From the NCBI RefSeq assembly GCF_013364235.1, contig NZ_CP054919.1, positions 1,151,489 to 1,215,488 of the forward strand: a stretch of DNA of 64,000 nucleotides, read 5' to 3'. Both the position numbers and the translations under genes were made by a program. This document shows positions 26,353 to 34,929 of this stretch, piece after piece. The notes beneath the pieces were generated by a model. The model did not search any database. It was not told the origin of the DNA and saw nothing but the letters and a program-made list of their open reading frames with translations. Every line of letters starts with the position of its first letter. Positions within the stretch are counted from its first letter, which is position 1. The stretch comes from Kitasatospora sp. NA04385. Lineage in GTDB: Bacteria > Actinomycetota > Actinomycetes > Streptomycetales > Streptomycetaceae.

Positions 26353-26985
26353 GCCACCAACCAGCGCAACGAGTCGATCGCCCGACTGCTGGACAGCTAC
26401 GGCGCCCTCGCCCGCGACCCGGTCGCCACCACCGACCTCTACACCCGCCAGTGCTCGTTGGCGGTCTGCGTCCGCGACCTCGCGGTGATGGGCGCGACCC
26501 TGGCCAACGGCGGCGTCAACCCGGTCACCGGCGAGCGGGTGGTCGGCGCCGGGGTCTGCCGCGACACCCTCGCCGCCCTGGTCGCCGCCGGCCTGTACGA
26601 GCGCAGCGGCGACTGGCTCTACGAGGTCGGGATGCCCGGCAAGAGCGGCGTCTCCGGCGGCATCGTCACCGTCGCCCCGGGCAAGGGCTCCATCGCGGTG
26701 TTCTCCCCCCGACTGGACGACGCGGGCAACAGCGTCCGCGGCCAGCGCGTCACCCACCACCTCTCCGGCGCCCTCGGCCTCGACCTCTTCGCCTCCCACC
26801 GCCCACCCGGGCACCGCACGCTGAACACCGCCCCCGGCGGCGGGACGTCCGGCGGGCCCGTTCGATGCGCACGTCGGATCAGCACGGGAGCGGGGGCCGG
26901 CCCGAAAGGGGTTGATATAGAGCGGACTCCAACTCCTAGGGTGTCCGACGGCGCACCCCGCGGCGGGCCGACAAAAGGAGCCTGA
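26347..26985 (+). pseudogene. Glutaminase (GlsA) C-terminal fragment
   Basis: The frame encodes the C-terminal half of a glutaminase A: 'DLYTRQCSLAVCVRDLAVMG', 'ATLANGGVNPVTGERVV', 'LYERSGDWLYEVGMPGKSGV', 'SGGIVTVAPGKGSIAVFSPR' and 'SVRGQRV'. The N-terminal half, with the catalytic serine region and substrate loop, is absent. Homology stops at about 26815 and the frame then runs through unrelated DNA to 26985. The left boundary is the junction with the snapalysin relic. It is a deletion remnant, not a working enzyme. Confidence 0.82.
26912..26942 (+). promoter_or_regulatory. Promoter with 19-bp spacer (MerR-type) before AKR gene
   Basis: TTGATA (26912-26917) and TAGGGT (26937-26942) are separated by 19 bp and lie 45-75 nt before the aldo-keto reductase start. 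The spacer contains a short symmetric element around GGACTCC. Over-long spacers with central symmetry are typical of promoters activated by MerR-family regulators. No merR gene is adjacent in the window. Confidence 0.5.
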
Positions 26986-26987
26986 TC

Positions 26988-28049
26988 ATGCGTTACCGGA
27001 TTCTCGGCGGCACCGGCATCGAGGTGAGCGCGTACTGCCTGGGCACGATGATGCTCGGTGCGGTCGGCAACCCGGACCACCGCGAGGGCGTGCGGCTCGT
27101 GCACACCGCGCTGGACGCCGGGATCAACTTCGTCGACACCGCCGACATGTACTCGGCGGGCGAGTCCGAGGAGATCGTCGGCGAGGCCCTGCAGGGGCGG
27201 CGGGACGACGTGGTGCTGGCCACCAAGGTGCACTTCCCGATGGGCGAGGGGCCCAACCGGGGCGGCAACTCGCGGCGCTGGATCCTGCGGGCGGTGGAGG
27301 ACAGCCTGCGGCGGCTGCGCACCGACCGGATCGACCTCTACCAGGTGCACCGGCCCGACCACCGCACCGACGTCGAGGAGACCCTGTCGGTGCTGGGCGA
27401 CCTCGTCCGGGCGGGCAAGATCCAGGCGTTCGGCTGCTCGACCTTCCCGGCCGAGGAGATCGTCGAGGCGCACGGGGTCGCGGAGCGCCGGGCGCTGCCC
27501 CGGTTCCGCACCGAGCAGCCGCCGTACTCGCTGCTGGCCCGGGGCGTGGAGTCCTCGGTGCTGCCGGTGGCCCGCCGCCACGGCATGGGCGTGCTGACCT
27601 GGGCGCCGCTCGCCTCGGGCTTCCTGACCGGCCGTTACCGCCGGGGCGGCGCGGTCGACCTGAGCAGCGGACGGGCCGCGCTGACCCCGCACCGCTTCGA
27701 CCCGGCGCTGCCGGAGAACGTCCGCAAGCTGGAGGCGGTCGAGCGGTTCGTCGAGCTGGCCGACGGGATCGGCTGCACGCTGCCCGAACTCGCCGTCGCC
27801 TTCCCGCTCGCCCACCCGGCCGTCACCTCGGTGATCCTCGGGCCCCGGACGGTCGACCAGCTGACCGGCCTGCTGAAGGGCGCCGCGCTCACCCTGGACG
27901 ACGCCGTCCTGGACCGGATCGACGGGATCGTCCCGCCCGGCACCGACCTCTACCGGCCGGACGGCGCCTGGCGCTCCCCGCACCTCGACCCGGCCGCCCG
28001 CCGCCGCCCGGCCGCCGAGCGGGCCGCCGCCGACGACGGGGACGCCTGA
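26988..28049 (+). CDS. Aldo/keto reductase
   Basis: A 353-residue NADPH-dependent aldo-keto reductase. It starts with 'RILGGTGIEVSAYCLGTMM' and shows the catalytic set in order: Asp in 'INFVDTADMYSAGESE', Tyr in the same stretch, Lys in 'VLATKVHFPMG' and His in 'IDLYQVHRPD'. Near the C-terminus 'AVTSVILGPRTVDQLTGLL' is the cofactor-binding end. The last 30 residues are a charged Ala/Arg/Asp tail not part of the fold. AAAGGAG at 26974-26980 supports the ATG at 26988. The substrate is unknown. A 19-bp-spaced promoter upstream suggests stress-type or ligand-type activation. Confidence 0.92.
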   Translation: MRYRILGGTGIEVSAYCLGTMMLGAVGNPDHREGVRLVHTALDAGINFVDTADMYSAGESEEIVGEALQGRRDDVVLATKVHFPMGEGPNRGGNSRRWILRAVEDSLRRLRTDRIDLYQVHRPDHRTDVEETLSVLGDLVRAGKIQAFGCSTFPAEEIVEAHGVAERRALPRFRTEQPPYSLLARGVESSVLPVARRHGMGVLTWAPLASGFLTGRYRRGGAVDLSSGRAALTPHRFDPALPENVRKLEAVERFVELADGIGCTLPELAVAFPLAHPAVTSVILGPRTVDQLTGLLKGAALTLDDAVLDRIDGIVPPGTDLYRPDGAWRSPHLDPAARRRPAAERAAADDGDA

Positions 28050-28106
28050 GGGCCGGGGGCGGGTGGCAGGATCGGCCCGCGCCCGCTGGACGCCGCCGAG
28101 CGCGCG

Positions 28107-28442
28107 GTGCTGGAGCACCTGCTCTCGGCGGACTTCCCGGGCGCGGCCGGGCTGCGGGCCGGGCTGGACGAGGTCGAGGTGCTCGGGGCGTGGTTCCCCG
28201 GTTCGCTCAGCGTCGACCTGGCCCGGCCCGGCCACCGCCCCACCGGGTCCCGCTCGTGGCTGCTCCCGGTGGGCGGCGAGGTGCGCGACGCCGCGGGCGG
28301 GTACACCGGCGAGTTCCTGCTGTGGGCCGACGAGGACGGCCTGAGCGCGCTGGAGTACGCCTGGGTGACGGACGACATGCCGACCGTCCTGCCGCCGGTG
28401 GAACTGGTCCGGCTGGTCCGGGGCCCGGCGGGGCCGCCCTGA
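28107..28442 (+). CDS. Conserved hypothetical protein (about 111 aa)
   Basis: A small acidic soluble protein with 'EHLLSADFPGAAGLRAGLDE', 'SRSWLLPVGGEVRDA' and 'GEFLLWADEDGLSALEYAWV'. The first credible start is GTG 28107, but coding-like sequence ('PLDAAERAV') continues upstream in frame, so the true start may be earlier. It follows the aldo-keto reductase by 57 nt and is convergent with the membrane protein gene. I do not recognise a functional family. Confidence 0.6.
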   Translation: MLEHLLSADFPGAAGLRAGLDEVEVLGAWFPGSLSVDLARPGHRPTGSRSWLLPVGGEVRDAAGGYTGEFLLWADEDGLSALEYAWVTDDMPTVLPPVELVRLVRGPAGPP

Positions 28443-28495
28443 CCGGCCGCTCGGGACAACCGGGGCGGCGAGGGCGGCCGGGGCGGTCAGGCCGG

Positions 28496-30289
28496 TCAGG
28501 ACGGCAGGCGGCCTTGCAGGGTGCGGGACAACTCGGCGATGCAGTCCGCGAGTTGGCGGTCGGAGAGCCGCGCCGGGTCGCCGCCGCAGTCCGTGGCCGG
28601 AGCCGCCGGGTCGGTGGGCTGCGGGGTGGGCGTCGTGGTGGGTTCGGGCTGCGGCTGGCCGCCCGGCGGGGTGATCCGGCCGTGCAGGGAGACCAGGTTG
28701 GGGGTGACGGTGGCGTCCCCGGAGAGGTCGATGTAGTCCTGGGTCTGGCCGTTGAAGTCGACGAAGCCGCGCCACATGTCGTGCCCGAACGGGACGATCT
28801 CCTGGAGGGCGCCGTTCTCGCCGACGCTGATGCTGATCGAGGTCTGCTGGGCCATGTAGGAGACCATCCGGCTGGCCAGCACGTCCAGGTTGACGGAGGG
28901 CGCGTCGTCGGCGCGGACGTACACGTGCAGGTCGTTGAGGCCGTCGCCGACCCGGTCGGCCTGGAGGACGGCGAAGGCGACGACCAGCTGGGAGGAACTC
29001 TCCCGGGGCACCAGCGGCGTCACGTAGTACAGGTGCCCGTCGGCCTTGGAGCGGAGCAGGAACTCGCCGGGGTTGGCGGCGTTGGCGGCGGCCGAGGTGT
29101 GGTCGTAGCCGAAGTTCCGGTCGTCCTTGGCGCCGCGGCCGCCGAGCCACTGCACCTCGTGGATCTGGGAGCGGACCACCGAGGCCGGGTAGACCGCGCC
29201 GGGCAGGTCGCCGGGGGCGGCGGCGGGCCGGTAGTCGATGTCGGGGCGGCCGTCGGCGGAGCCCTTGAGCACCAGGACGCCGGCCGGGGCGAGGACGGTG
29301 CGCTGCTTCCAACCGGTCTGCCGGGCCACCGAGATGACGACGACGGGCTGCGCGGTGCGGGGGTCGGGGCCGTCGCAGTAGCCCCAGACGTCCTGGTCGC
29401 TGTAGACCAGGTCGGGGTGGCGCTCGGCGAGCAGGTTGCGCAGGCTGACCGCGCCGGTGCCGCCGAACGCCCGGTCGAAGGCGTGCTCGCCGCGGAAGCC
29501 GCAGGTGGCCACCGAGTTGGTGCCGCCGTCCCAGACCGCGACGCCCTCCATCGGCTGCTCGCCGGAGCCGTCGAGCACCGCCGTCCACACCCCGGCGCCG
29601 CCGGCCCCGGCGGTGGGCAGGTAGTGCAGGCTGTGGCCGAGCAGGTGAATGCCGGAGGTGAGGCCCGCGCTGTCGGTGAGCGCCTTGGTGGCGGCCGCGT
29701 AGGAGGCGGTGCGGGCCTCGAAGTCGAAGTCCGGCATCGGGGCGGTCTTGACGCAGGCCGGGACGTCCGAGGTGCCGACCAGGTCGCAGCGGGTGCCGTC
29801 GCCCGGGCGGCTGTGCTCGGTGACCGGCAGCACCGAGCGCGGGGTGGCGGCGCCGCCCGCCGGAACGTCGAGCACGGTGGCACGGGCGTAGAAGCGGCCC
29901 GCGTCCTTGTCGTCGTCCCACAGGCCGGTGCCGGCCCGCAGCAGCGAACCGGCCACGGCGAGCACCACGCCGGCCGTGACCAGGCGGGCGCGCCAGTCCC
30001 GGGGGCCCGCGCCGGACTCGTCCGCGACGTACCAGACCGCGACGATGCTGCCGGCGAAGCCGATCGCCACGCAGATCCAGAACAGCGGCGCGGCGTCCAG
30101 CAGGCCGCCGCGCGGGAAGAACTGGCGCTCGATCAGCAGCCGGTAGCTCTGGTCCTGCTGGCCGAACCCGCCGAAGACGAGGTGCTTGACGCACCAGACC
30201 AGGAAGGCCAGCAGCGGCAGCCACAGCCACCAGGCGGCCAGGGCCAGCAGGGCGTCCCGCAGCAGTTTGCGGACCAGCGTACGGACCAT
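28496..30289 (-). CDS. Large membrane protein of unknown function
   Basis: About 597 residues from ATG 30289, which is preceded by GGGGGAG. The N-terminal 130 residues hold three membrane helices ('LLALAAWWLWLPLLAFLVW', 'LFWICVAIGFAGSIVAVWY', 'LVTAGVVLAVAGSLL'). The remaining about 450 residues would be outside the membrane and include 'TRCDLVGTSDVPACVK', 'YSDQDVWGYCDGPDPRTAQP', 'PGEFLLRSKADGHLYYVTPL' and a Pro/Thr-rich linker before a short C-terminal Cys-containing piece. No catalytic motif was recognised. It sits downstream of the ssu operon on the same strand, 124 nt after ssuB, but no functional link is evident. Confidence 0.75.
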   Translation of the reverse strand: MVRTLVRKLLRDALLALAAWWLWLPLLAFLVWCVKHLVFGGFGQQDQSYRLLIERQFFPRGGLLDAAPLFWICVAIGFAGSIVAVWYVADESGAGPRDWRARLVTAGVVLAVAGSLLRAGTGLWDDDKDAGRFYARATVLDVPAGGAATPRSVLPVTEHSRPGDGTRCDLVGTSDVPACVKTAPMPDFDFEARTASYAAATKALTDSAGLTSGIHLLGHSLHYLPTAGAGGAGVWTAVLDGSGEQPMEGVAVWDGGTNSVATCGFRGEHAFDRAFGGTGAVSLRNLLAERHPDLVYSDQDVWGYCDGPDPRTAQPVVVISVARQTGWKQRTVLAPAGVLVLKGSADGRPDIDYRPAAAPGDLPGAVYPASVVRSQIHEVQWLGGRGAKDDRNFGYDHTSAAANAANPGEFLLRSKADGHLYYVTPLVPRESSSQLVVAFAVLQADRVGDGLNDLHVYVRADDAPSVNLDVLASRMVSYMAQQTSISISVGENGALQEIVPFGHDMWRGFVDFNGQTQDYIDLSGDATVTPNLVSLHGRITPPGGQPQPEPTTTPTPQPTDPAAPATDCGGDPARLSDRQLADCIAELSRTLQGRLPS

Positions 30290-30413
30290 GAGCGCTCCCC
30301 CGTTCCCGGCCCGCCCCCGCAGGCCCCGGCCGTGTCCTTCCCGTCGCGCCCGCCCGGCAAGCGTGCGGGCGGGCGCGGCGGCCATCGCGGGTGAAGCATG
30401 GCACGACGGTCCG

Positions 30414-31337
30414 TCAGTGCGGCGTGGCGGCCTCCCGCAGGGTGCGGGAGAGCTCGCCGCGCAGCCGGGCGAACTCGGGGGTGCCGCGCAGCGCGGCCGG
30501 GTCGGTCGCGGCGTCGCGGGGCAGGTCGACGGGCAGGTCGGCGACCACCCGGCCGGGGTCGGCGGCCATCACCAGGACGCGGGAGCCGAGCAGCACCGCC
30601 TCGTCCACGGAGTGGGTGACGAACAGGACGGCGGTGCCGGACCGGGCGGTGAGGGTGCGCAGTTCCTCCTGGAGGCGTTCGCGGGTGAGCGCGTCCAGGG
30701 CGGCGAACGGCTCGTCGAGCAGCAGCAGCCGGGGCCGCCCGGCCAGCGCCCGGGCGATGGCGACCCGCTGCTGCTGGCCGCCGGACAGCTCCCAGGTGCG
30801 CCGCCCGGCGTAGCCGGACAGGCCGACCAGGTCGAGCAACTCGGCGGTGCGGGCGGCCCGTTCGGCGCGCGGCAGGCCGTGCCGGGCGAGCGCGAAGGCC
30901 AGGTTGCCGCCGACGGTGCGCCACGGGAACAGCCGCGGCTGCTGGAACACCAGCCCGGTGCCGTGCCCGGGCCGGGGCGGCGCGCCGTGCACCAGCGCCC
31001 GTCCCCCGGCGGCGGTCTCGAACCCGGCGACCACCCGCAGCAGGGTGGTCTTGCCGCAGCCGGACGGGCCGACCAGGACGGTGAACTCGCCCTCCCCGAT
31101 GGTCAGCGAGACGTCCGAGACGGCGGTCACCGCCCGCCCGGCGCGCCGCCCGCGCGCCTGGTAGCGGACCGTGACGTCCACCAACTCGACGGCGGCGGAA
31201 GGCCGTTCATCGGCGGAAGGCCGTTCGGCGACGGAAGGCCGTTCGGCGCCCCCGGCCGGCCGAGCGCCCCCGGCCGGCCGTGCGCCCCCGGCCGGCGATG
31301 CGTCTCCGGTCGGCGGCGCGGCCTCAGCCGGCGGCAC
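30414..31337 (-). CDS. ssuB: Aliphatic sulfonate ABC transporter ATPase
   Basis: A 307-residue ATP-binding subunit. It has Walker A 'VGPSGCGKTTLLR', the Q-loop in 'GLVFQQPRLFPWRTV', signature 'WELSGGQQQRVAIARAL', Walker B 'RLLLLDEPFAALDAL' and the H-loop in 'VLFVTHSVDEAVLLG'. It belongs to the nitrate/sulfonate/taurine group. Its GTG at 31337 overlaps the end of ssuA by 14 nt. The first about 45 residues are a low-complexity repeat of 'PAGGAR' and 'ERPSA' units not found in the ATPase fold. It is the last gene of the ssuDCAB operon and works with the SsuC permease to import alkanesulfonates. Confidence 0.9.
   Translation of the reverse strand: MPPAEAAPPTGDASPAGGARPAGGARPAGGAERPSVAERPSADERPSAAVELVDVTVRYQARGRRAGRAVTAVSDVSLTIGEGEFTVLVGPSGCGKTTLLRVVAGFETAAGGRALVHGAPPRPGHGTGLVFQQPRLFPWRTVGGNLAFALARHGLPRAERAARTAELLDLVGLSGYAGRRTWELSGGQQQRVAIARALAGRPRLLLLDEPFAALDALTRERLQEELRTLTARSGTAVLFVTHSVDEAVLLGSRVLVMAADPGRVVADLPVDLPRDAATDPAALRGTPEFARLRGELSRTLREAATPH
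31195..31312. repeat. Short tandem repeats in ssuB 5' end
   Basis: Repeats of a 15- to 18-base unit encode the 'AERPSA' and 'RPAGGA' repeats at the SsuB N-terminus. They expand the protein ahead of the ATPase fold and probably arose by slippage. Confidence 0.75.
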
Positions 31338-32364
31338 GGGCCAGCTCCTCGACGGCCAGCGCCTTGGCGAACACCGCGGCGTCGGGCACCGCGTCGATCT
31401 TCTGCTGGCCCTTCAGGAACACCGCGGCGTCGTGCAGGTTGTCGGCGAGCCTGCCGGGCGCGCCGGGCTTGCCCAGGTAGTCGGGCCCGGCCTGTTCGGC
31501 GGCGGTGAGCAGGACGAGCTGCTTGAGCTGGGCGAGCGCGTCGGCGGGGCTGAGGTTGAGCTCCTTGGCGATCGAGGCGGCGGCCTGCTCCGGGTCGTTC
31601 TTGGCGAGCTTGACGGCCTGGTCCTCGGCCTTCAGCCAGGCGGTGACGATCTCGGGGTGGGCCTGGGCGAAGGCGTCGGTGACCACGCCGAGGTCGGCGG
31701 TGCGCTTGCCCTGCTCGGCGAGCTGGCGGCTGGTCACCAGCACCTTGCCGTCCTTCTCCAGCTCGGTGAGGGTGGGCGTCCAGGTGTAGGCGGCGTCGAT
31801 GTCGCCGCGCTTCCAGGCGGCCAGCGCGTCCTGCGGCTGGAGGTCGATGACGTTGACCTTCGCCGGGTCGACACCGGCCGCCTGGAGGGCGGCGAGCAGC
31901 GAGTAGTGCGAGGTGGAGCCGAACGGGGTGGCGACCTTCTTCCCGACCAGCTGCTCGACCGAGGTGATGCCGCCGCGGGCGACCAGGGCCTCGTTCTCGC
32001 CGATCAGGTCGTGCACCCAGAGCACCTTGTACGGGATGTTCAGCGGCGCGGACAGGCCCTTGGTGACGGGACTGGAGCCGGCCAGGCCGAGGTCGACCGA
32101 GCCGGCCAGCACGGCGGTGTTGACGTCGCCGCCGGAGTCGAACTTCACCCACTTGACGTCGGCGTCGGGCAGCGCCTGCTCCAGCAGCCGCTTGTCCTTC
32201 ACCACCAGGTCGGCGTTGGGTATCTCCTGGTAGGCGATCCGGACGGTGGTTCTGCCCTTGCCGCCGGATCCGCCCGATCCGGAACTGGAGCAGGCGGCGG
32301 TGGCGGTCAGCAGGACGGCGGCGGCAGCGGTGGCGGCGGCGCGCAGGGCGATGCGACGGTTCAC
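31324..32364 (-). CDS. ssuA: Alkanesulfonate-binding lipoprotein
   Basis: A 346-residue extracytoplasmic solute-binding lipoprotein. GTG 32364 follows GGGAG by six bases. The signal ends in the lipobox 'LLTATAAC', giving a lipid-modified cysteine, followed by a Ser/Gly linker. The binding domain shows the SsuA pattern: 'VRIAYQEIPNADLVVKDKRL', 'GDVNTAVLAGSVDLGLAGSS', 'VGKKVATPFGSTSHYSLLAA' and 'WKRGDIDAAYTWTPTL'. It delivers sulfonates to SsuBC. It is inside the operon, 38 nt after ssuC, with a TGACG-N3-CGTCA inverted repeat at the junction. Confidence 0.92.
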   Translation of the reverse strand: MNRRIALRAAATAAAAVLLTATAACSSSGSGGSGGKGRTTVRIAYQEIPNADLVVKDKRLLEQALPDADVKWVKFDSGGDVNTAVLAGSVDLGLAGSSPVTKGLSAPLNIPYKVLWVHDLIGENEALVARGGITSVEQLVGKKVATPFGSTSHYSLLAALQAAGVDPAKVNVIDLQPQDALAAWKRGDIDAAYTWTPTLTELEKDGKVLVTSRQLAEQGKRTADLGVVTDAFAQAHPEIVTAWLKAEDQAVKLAKNDPEQAAASIAKELNLSPADALAQLKQLVLLTAAEQAGPDYLGKPGAPGRLADNLHDAAVFLKGQQKIDAVPDAAVFAKALAVEELARAAG

Positions 32365-32392
32365 GGTGGACTCCCTTGGTGCAGAGGTGGAT

Positions 32393-32405
32393 TGACGGTG
32401 CGTCA
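32393..32405. promoter_or_regulatory. TGACG-N3-CGTCA inverted repeat (copy 1)
   Basis: The 13-base inverted repeat TGACGGTGCGTCA overlaps the ssuC stop codon and lies about 29 nt upstream of the ssuA start. The same half-sites and spacing recur at 40505-40517 and 43997-44013. It may be a regulator-binding site or a processing hairpin. Confidence 0.4.
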
Positions 32406-33239
32406 GGATCGTCCGCGCCAGGGCACGGCGATCCGTTCGACGGCCTTGAGCAGGCCGTCCAGGACGATGCCGGACAGGCCGATGGTGATGATCCCGGCGA
32501 GCACGACGGCGGTCTGGTTGTAGCGCTGGGCGTCGCGGATCATGCCGCCGATGCCGGGCACGCCGTTGATGGTCTCGGCGGCCACCACCGAGGTGTAGGC
32601 GACGCCGACGGCGATCCGCACGCCGGTGAGGATCTCCGGCAGCGCGGCGGGCAGCACCACGCCGCCGAGCAGCGACCAGCGGCCCGCGCCGAGCGCCCGG
32701 GCGGCCTCCAGCAGGTCGCGGGGCACCCCGCGGACGGCGGCGGCGGTGGCGGCGGCGACCGGCGGCAGCGCGGCGATCAGCAGCAGCCAGACCTTGGGCG
32801 ACTCGTCGATGCCGAACCAGATGACCAGCAGGCTCAGGTAGGCCAGCGGCGGCAGGGTGCGCAGGAAGGTGACGGCGGGCTCCAGCACCACGGCGACGGG
32901 CCGCAGGGTGCCGATCGCCAGGCCGAGCGCGGTGCCGAACAGGACGGCCCAGCCGGTGCCCTGGGCGATCCGGCGCAGGCTGGCGGCGAGGTGCTCGCCG
33001 AGCAGGTGGCCGCTGTATCCGCGGACGCCGTCGTGCACGGTGGAGGCCAGCACGAGCTGGTGCCACACCTCGCCCGGCGAGGGCACCAGCGCCCGCGGCC
33101 AGACCTGGAGCCGGACGACCAGCTGCCAGCCGGCCAGCAGCACGGCGAGCGCGAGGAGGCGCAGGGCCGTCCAGCGCAGCGCCTCGGCGAAGCGGGTGCG
33201 CGGGGCGCCGCCGGGAACGACCGCCGCCGCCGCGCTCAC
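32403..33239 (-). CDS. ssuC: Alkanesulfonate ABC transporter permease
   Basis: A 278-residue inner-membrane permease with about six helices. It carries the binding-protein-dependent transport EAA-like loop in 'LLEAARALGAGRWSLLGGVV' followed by 'PAALPEILTGVRIAVGVAYT'. Other landmarks are 'LVPSPGEVWHQL' and 'NGVPGIGGMIRDAQRYNQT', typical of SsuC/TauC. The GTG start at 33239 overlaps the stop of ssuD (GTGA), so the two are translationally coupled. It forms the channel for SsuA-delivered sulfonates, driven by SsuB. Confidence 0.92.
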   Translation of the reverse strand: MSAAAAVVPGGAPRTRFAEALRWTALRLLALAVLLAGWQLVVRLQVWPRALVPSPGEVWHQLVLASTVHDGVRGYSGHLLGEHLAASLRRIAQGTGWAVLFGTALGLAIGTLRPVAVVLEPAVTFLRTLPPLAYLSLLVIWFGIDESPKVWLLLIAALPPVAAATAAAVRGVPRDLLEAARALGAGRWSLLGGVVLPAALPEILTGVRIAVGVAYTSVVAAETINGVPGIGGMIRDAQRYNQTAVVLAGIITIGLSGIVLDGLLKAVERIAVPWRGRS

Positions 33240-34405
33240 GCCGCACCCCGCTCGGCGTCCTGCTCGGCGTTCCGCTCGGCGTCCTGCTCGGCGTCCTGCT
33301 CGGCGACGAGCGCGCGCACCCGGGGGACGACCTCCTCGCCGATCCGGTACGCCTCCTCCAGGTGCGGGTAGCCGGAGAGGATGAACTCCCCGACGCCCAG
33401 GGCCCGGTACTCGGCGAGCCGGGCGGCGACCTCGTCGTGCGAGCCGACCAGGGCGGTGCCGGCACCCTCCCGGACCAGGCCGATCCCGGCCCACAGGTTG
33501 GGGGCGACCAGCAGGTCCCGGGCGGTGGCGGTGCCGCCGCCGTGCAGGGCGGTCATCCGGGCCTGGCCGGTGGAGTCCATGGCGGCGAACCGGGCCTGGC
33601 TGGCCCGGACGGCCGCCGGGTCGATGCCGGACAGGATCCGGTCGGCCTCGGCCCAGGCCTGCTCGGCGGTGTCGCGGCTGATCACGTGCAGCCGCAGCCC
33701 GTAGCGCAGCGCGCGGCCCTGCCCGGCGGCGATCGCGCGCAGCCGGGTGATCCGCTCGCCGATCGCGGACGGCGGTTCGCCCCACAGCAGTTGGACGTCG
33801 GCGCGGCGGGCGGCGACCTGTTCGGCGGCGGGCGAGGCGCCGCCGAAGTACAGCGGGACGGGGTGCTCGACCGCGGGGTCGACCAGCCCGGCGTCGGCGA
33901 GGTGCAGGTGCTCGCCGCGGTGGTCGACGCGCTTGCCGTCCAGCAGGTCGCGCAGCGCGGCCATCACCTCGTCGGTGCGGGCGTAGCGCTCGTCGTGGGC
34001 CAGGTGGTCGCCGTAGGCGCGCTGTTCGGCGGGGTCGCCGCCGGTGACCACGTTCAGCCGGAGCCGGCCGCCGGCCAACCGGCGGAAGGAGTCGGCCTGT
34101 TGGGCGAGCAGGGTGGGGCTGGCGAAGCCGGCCCGGAAGGCGACCAGGAAGCCGATCCGGCTGGTGTGCTGGGTGAGCGCGGTGGCCAGGATCCACGGGT
34201 CGACGCAGCCGAGGCCGACCGGCGCGAGCAGGGCGGTGAACCCGGCCTGCTCGGCGGCCCGGGCCACCTGCGCCAGGTAGCCGACGTCGGCGGGCCGGCG
34301 GGTCGCGGCGCCGGTGCGGCCCTGCACGGCGGTGACGCCGCCGGGGTCGCGGCCGTCGCCGCCGGTGGGCAGGAACCAGTGGAACACGGGGGTGCTGGCA
34401 GGCAC
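33236..34405 (-). CDS. ssuD: FMNH2-dependent alkanesulfonate monooxygenase
   Basis: A 389-residue luciferase-like monooxygenase that releases sulfite from alkanesulfonates using reduced flavin. Family landmarks are 'VFHWFLPTGGDGR' at the start, 'SRIGFLVAFRAGFASPTLLA', 'RLRLNVVTGGDPAEQRAYGD' and 'HDERYARTDEVM'. The GTG at 34405 is preceded by GAGGA. The C-terminus ends in a charged repeat of 'AEQDAE' units. It is the first structural gene of the operon and is preceded by a cysteine leader peptide gene 215 nt upstream. No flavin reductase (ssuE) is in the window. Confidence 0.9.
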   Translation of the reverse strand: MPASTPVFHWFLPTGGDGRDPGGVTAVQGRTGAATRRPADVGYLAQVARAAEQAGFTALLAPVGLGCVDPWILATALTQHTSRIGFLVAFRAGFASPTLLAQQADSFRRLAGGRLRLNVVTGGDPAEQRAYGDHLAHDERYARTDEVMAALRDLLDGKRVDHRGEHLHLADAGLVDPAVEHPVPLYFGGASPAAEQVAARRADVQLLWGEPPSAIGERITRLRAIAAGQGRALRYGLRLHVISRDTAEQAWAEADRILSGIDPAAVRASQARFAAMDSTGQARMTALHGGGTATARDLLVAPNLWAGIGLVREGAGTALVGSHDEVAARLAEYRALGVGEFILSGYPHLEEAYRIGEEVVPRVRALVAEQDAEQDAERNAEQDAERGAA

Positions 34406-34619
34406 GGGGGTCCTCTTCTCCGGGGGTGGCCGGGGCAGCGGGCGGTGCGGCGCGTCCGCCCCGCGCCCGGCCGCACCGGTCCGGAGCGCGGACGGGGTAC
34501 GGGCGGTGCGGTGGCGGGCGCGGTGGCGGGGACGTACCGGCGGCGCCGCAGGCGGACGTACGGGCGTGCGGACGCGGGGGTGCGCGGGCCTACGGGCGGG
34601 GCCGGGGGGGTGCGGGCGC

Positions 34620-34700
34620 TCAGGCGCGGCGACAGGCAGCGGAACACACCCGGAGGAGGTCGATGTGACCCCGGGTGGTGAGGAATACGCGCTGCGACAT
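34620..34700 (-). CDS. Cysteine-responsive leader peptide of the ssu operon
   Basis: A 26-codon ORF from ATG 34700 to TGA 34620. The peptide begins MSQRVFLTTRG, contains 'HIDLLRVCSAAC' and ends RRA. This matches the small actinobacterial leader peptides with paired cysteines found in front of sulfur-uptake and cysteine-biosynthesis genes. Translation stalling at the cysteine codons would report low cysteinyl-tRNA and open the downstream ssuDCAB operon. The ssuD start is 215 nt downstream, enough space for an attenuator. It is too short for standard gene finders. The role is inferred from family and position. Confidence 0.8.
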   Translation of the reverse strand: MSQRVFLTTRGHIDLLRVCSAACRRA

Positions 34701-34887
34701 GCGCCGGAAGCTACCACGTTCCGGCCGGTCGGGGTCAGGGACGGTCCGCATGCTGGTCACCGTGTCCACCTGGTGTCGGGTGCGCGGGTGCGGACGCGCC
34801 CACGCGCATTTCGGCGCAGGTCCGGTGACGTTCGGTCAGATATTCGGTGAACTGCGCTCATCGGAGGCGGACATTTCGCTCAACCAC

Positions 34888-34915
34888 TTGACCGCGTCCT
34901 GTACGTCGCTATCGT
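34888..34915 (+). promoter_or_regulatory. Promoter of chitin LPMO gene
   Basis: TTGACC (34888-34893) and TATCGT (34910-34915) are spaced by 16 bp. The site is about 160-190 nt upstream of the LPMO start and directly upstream of the DasR-type site at 34930-34939. Confidence 0.5.
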
Positions 34916-34929
34916 CTCCCTCAGTATCC

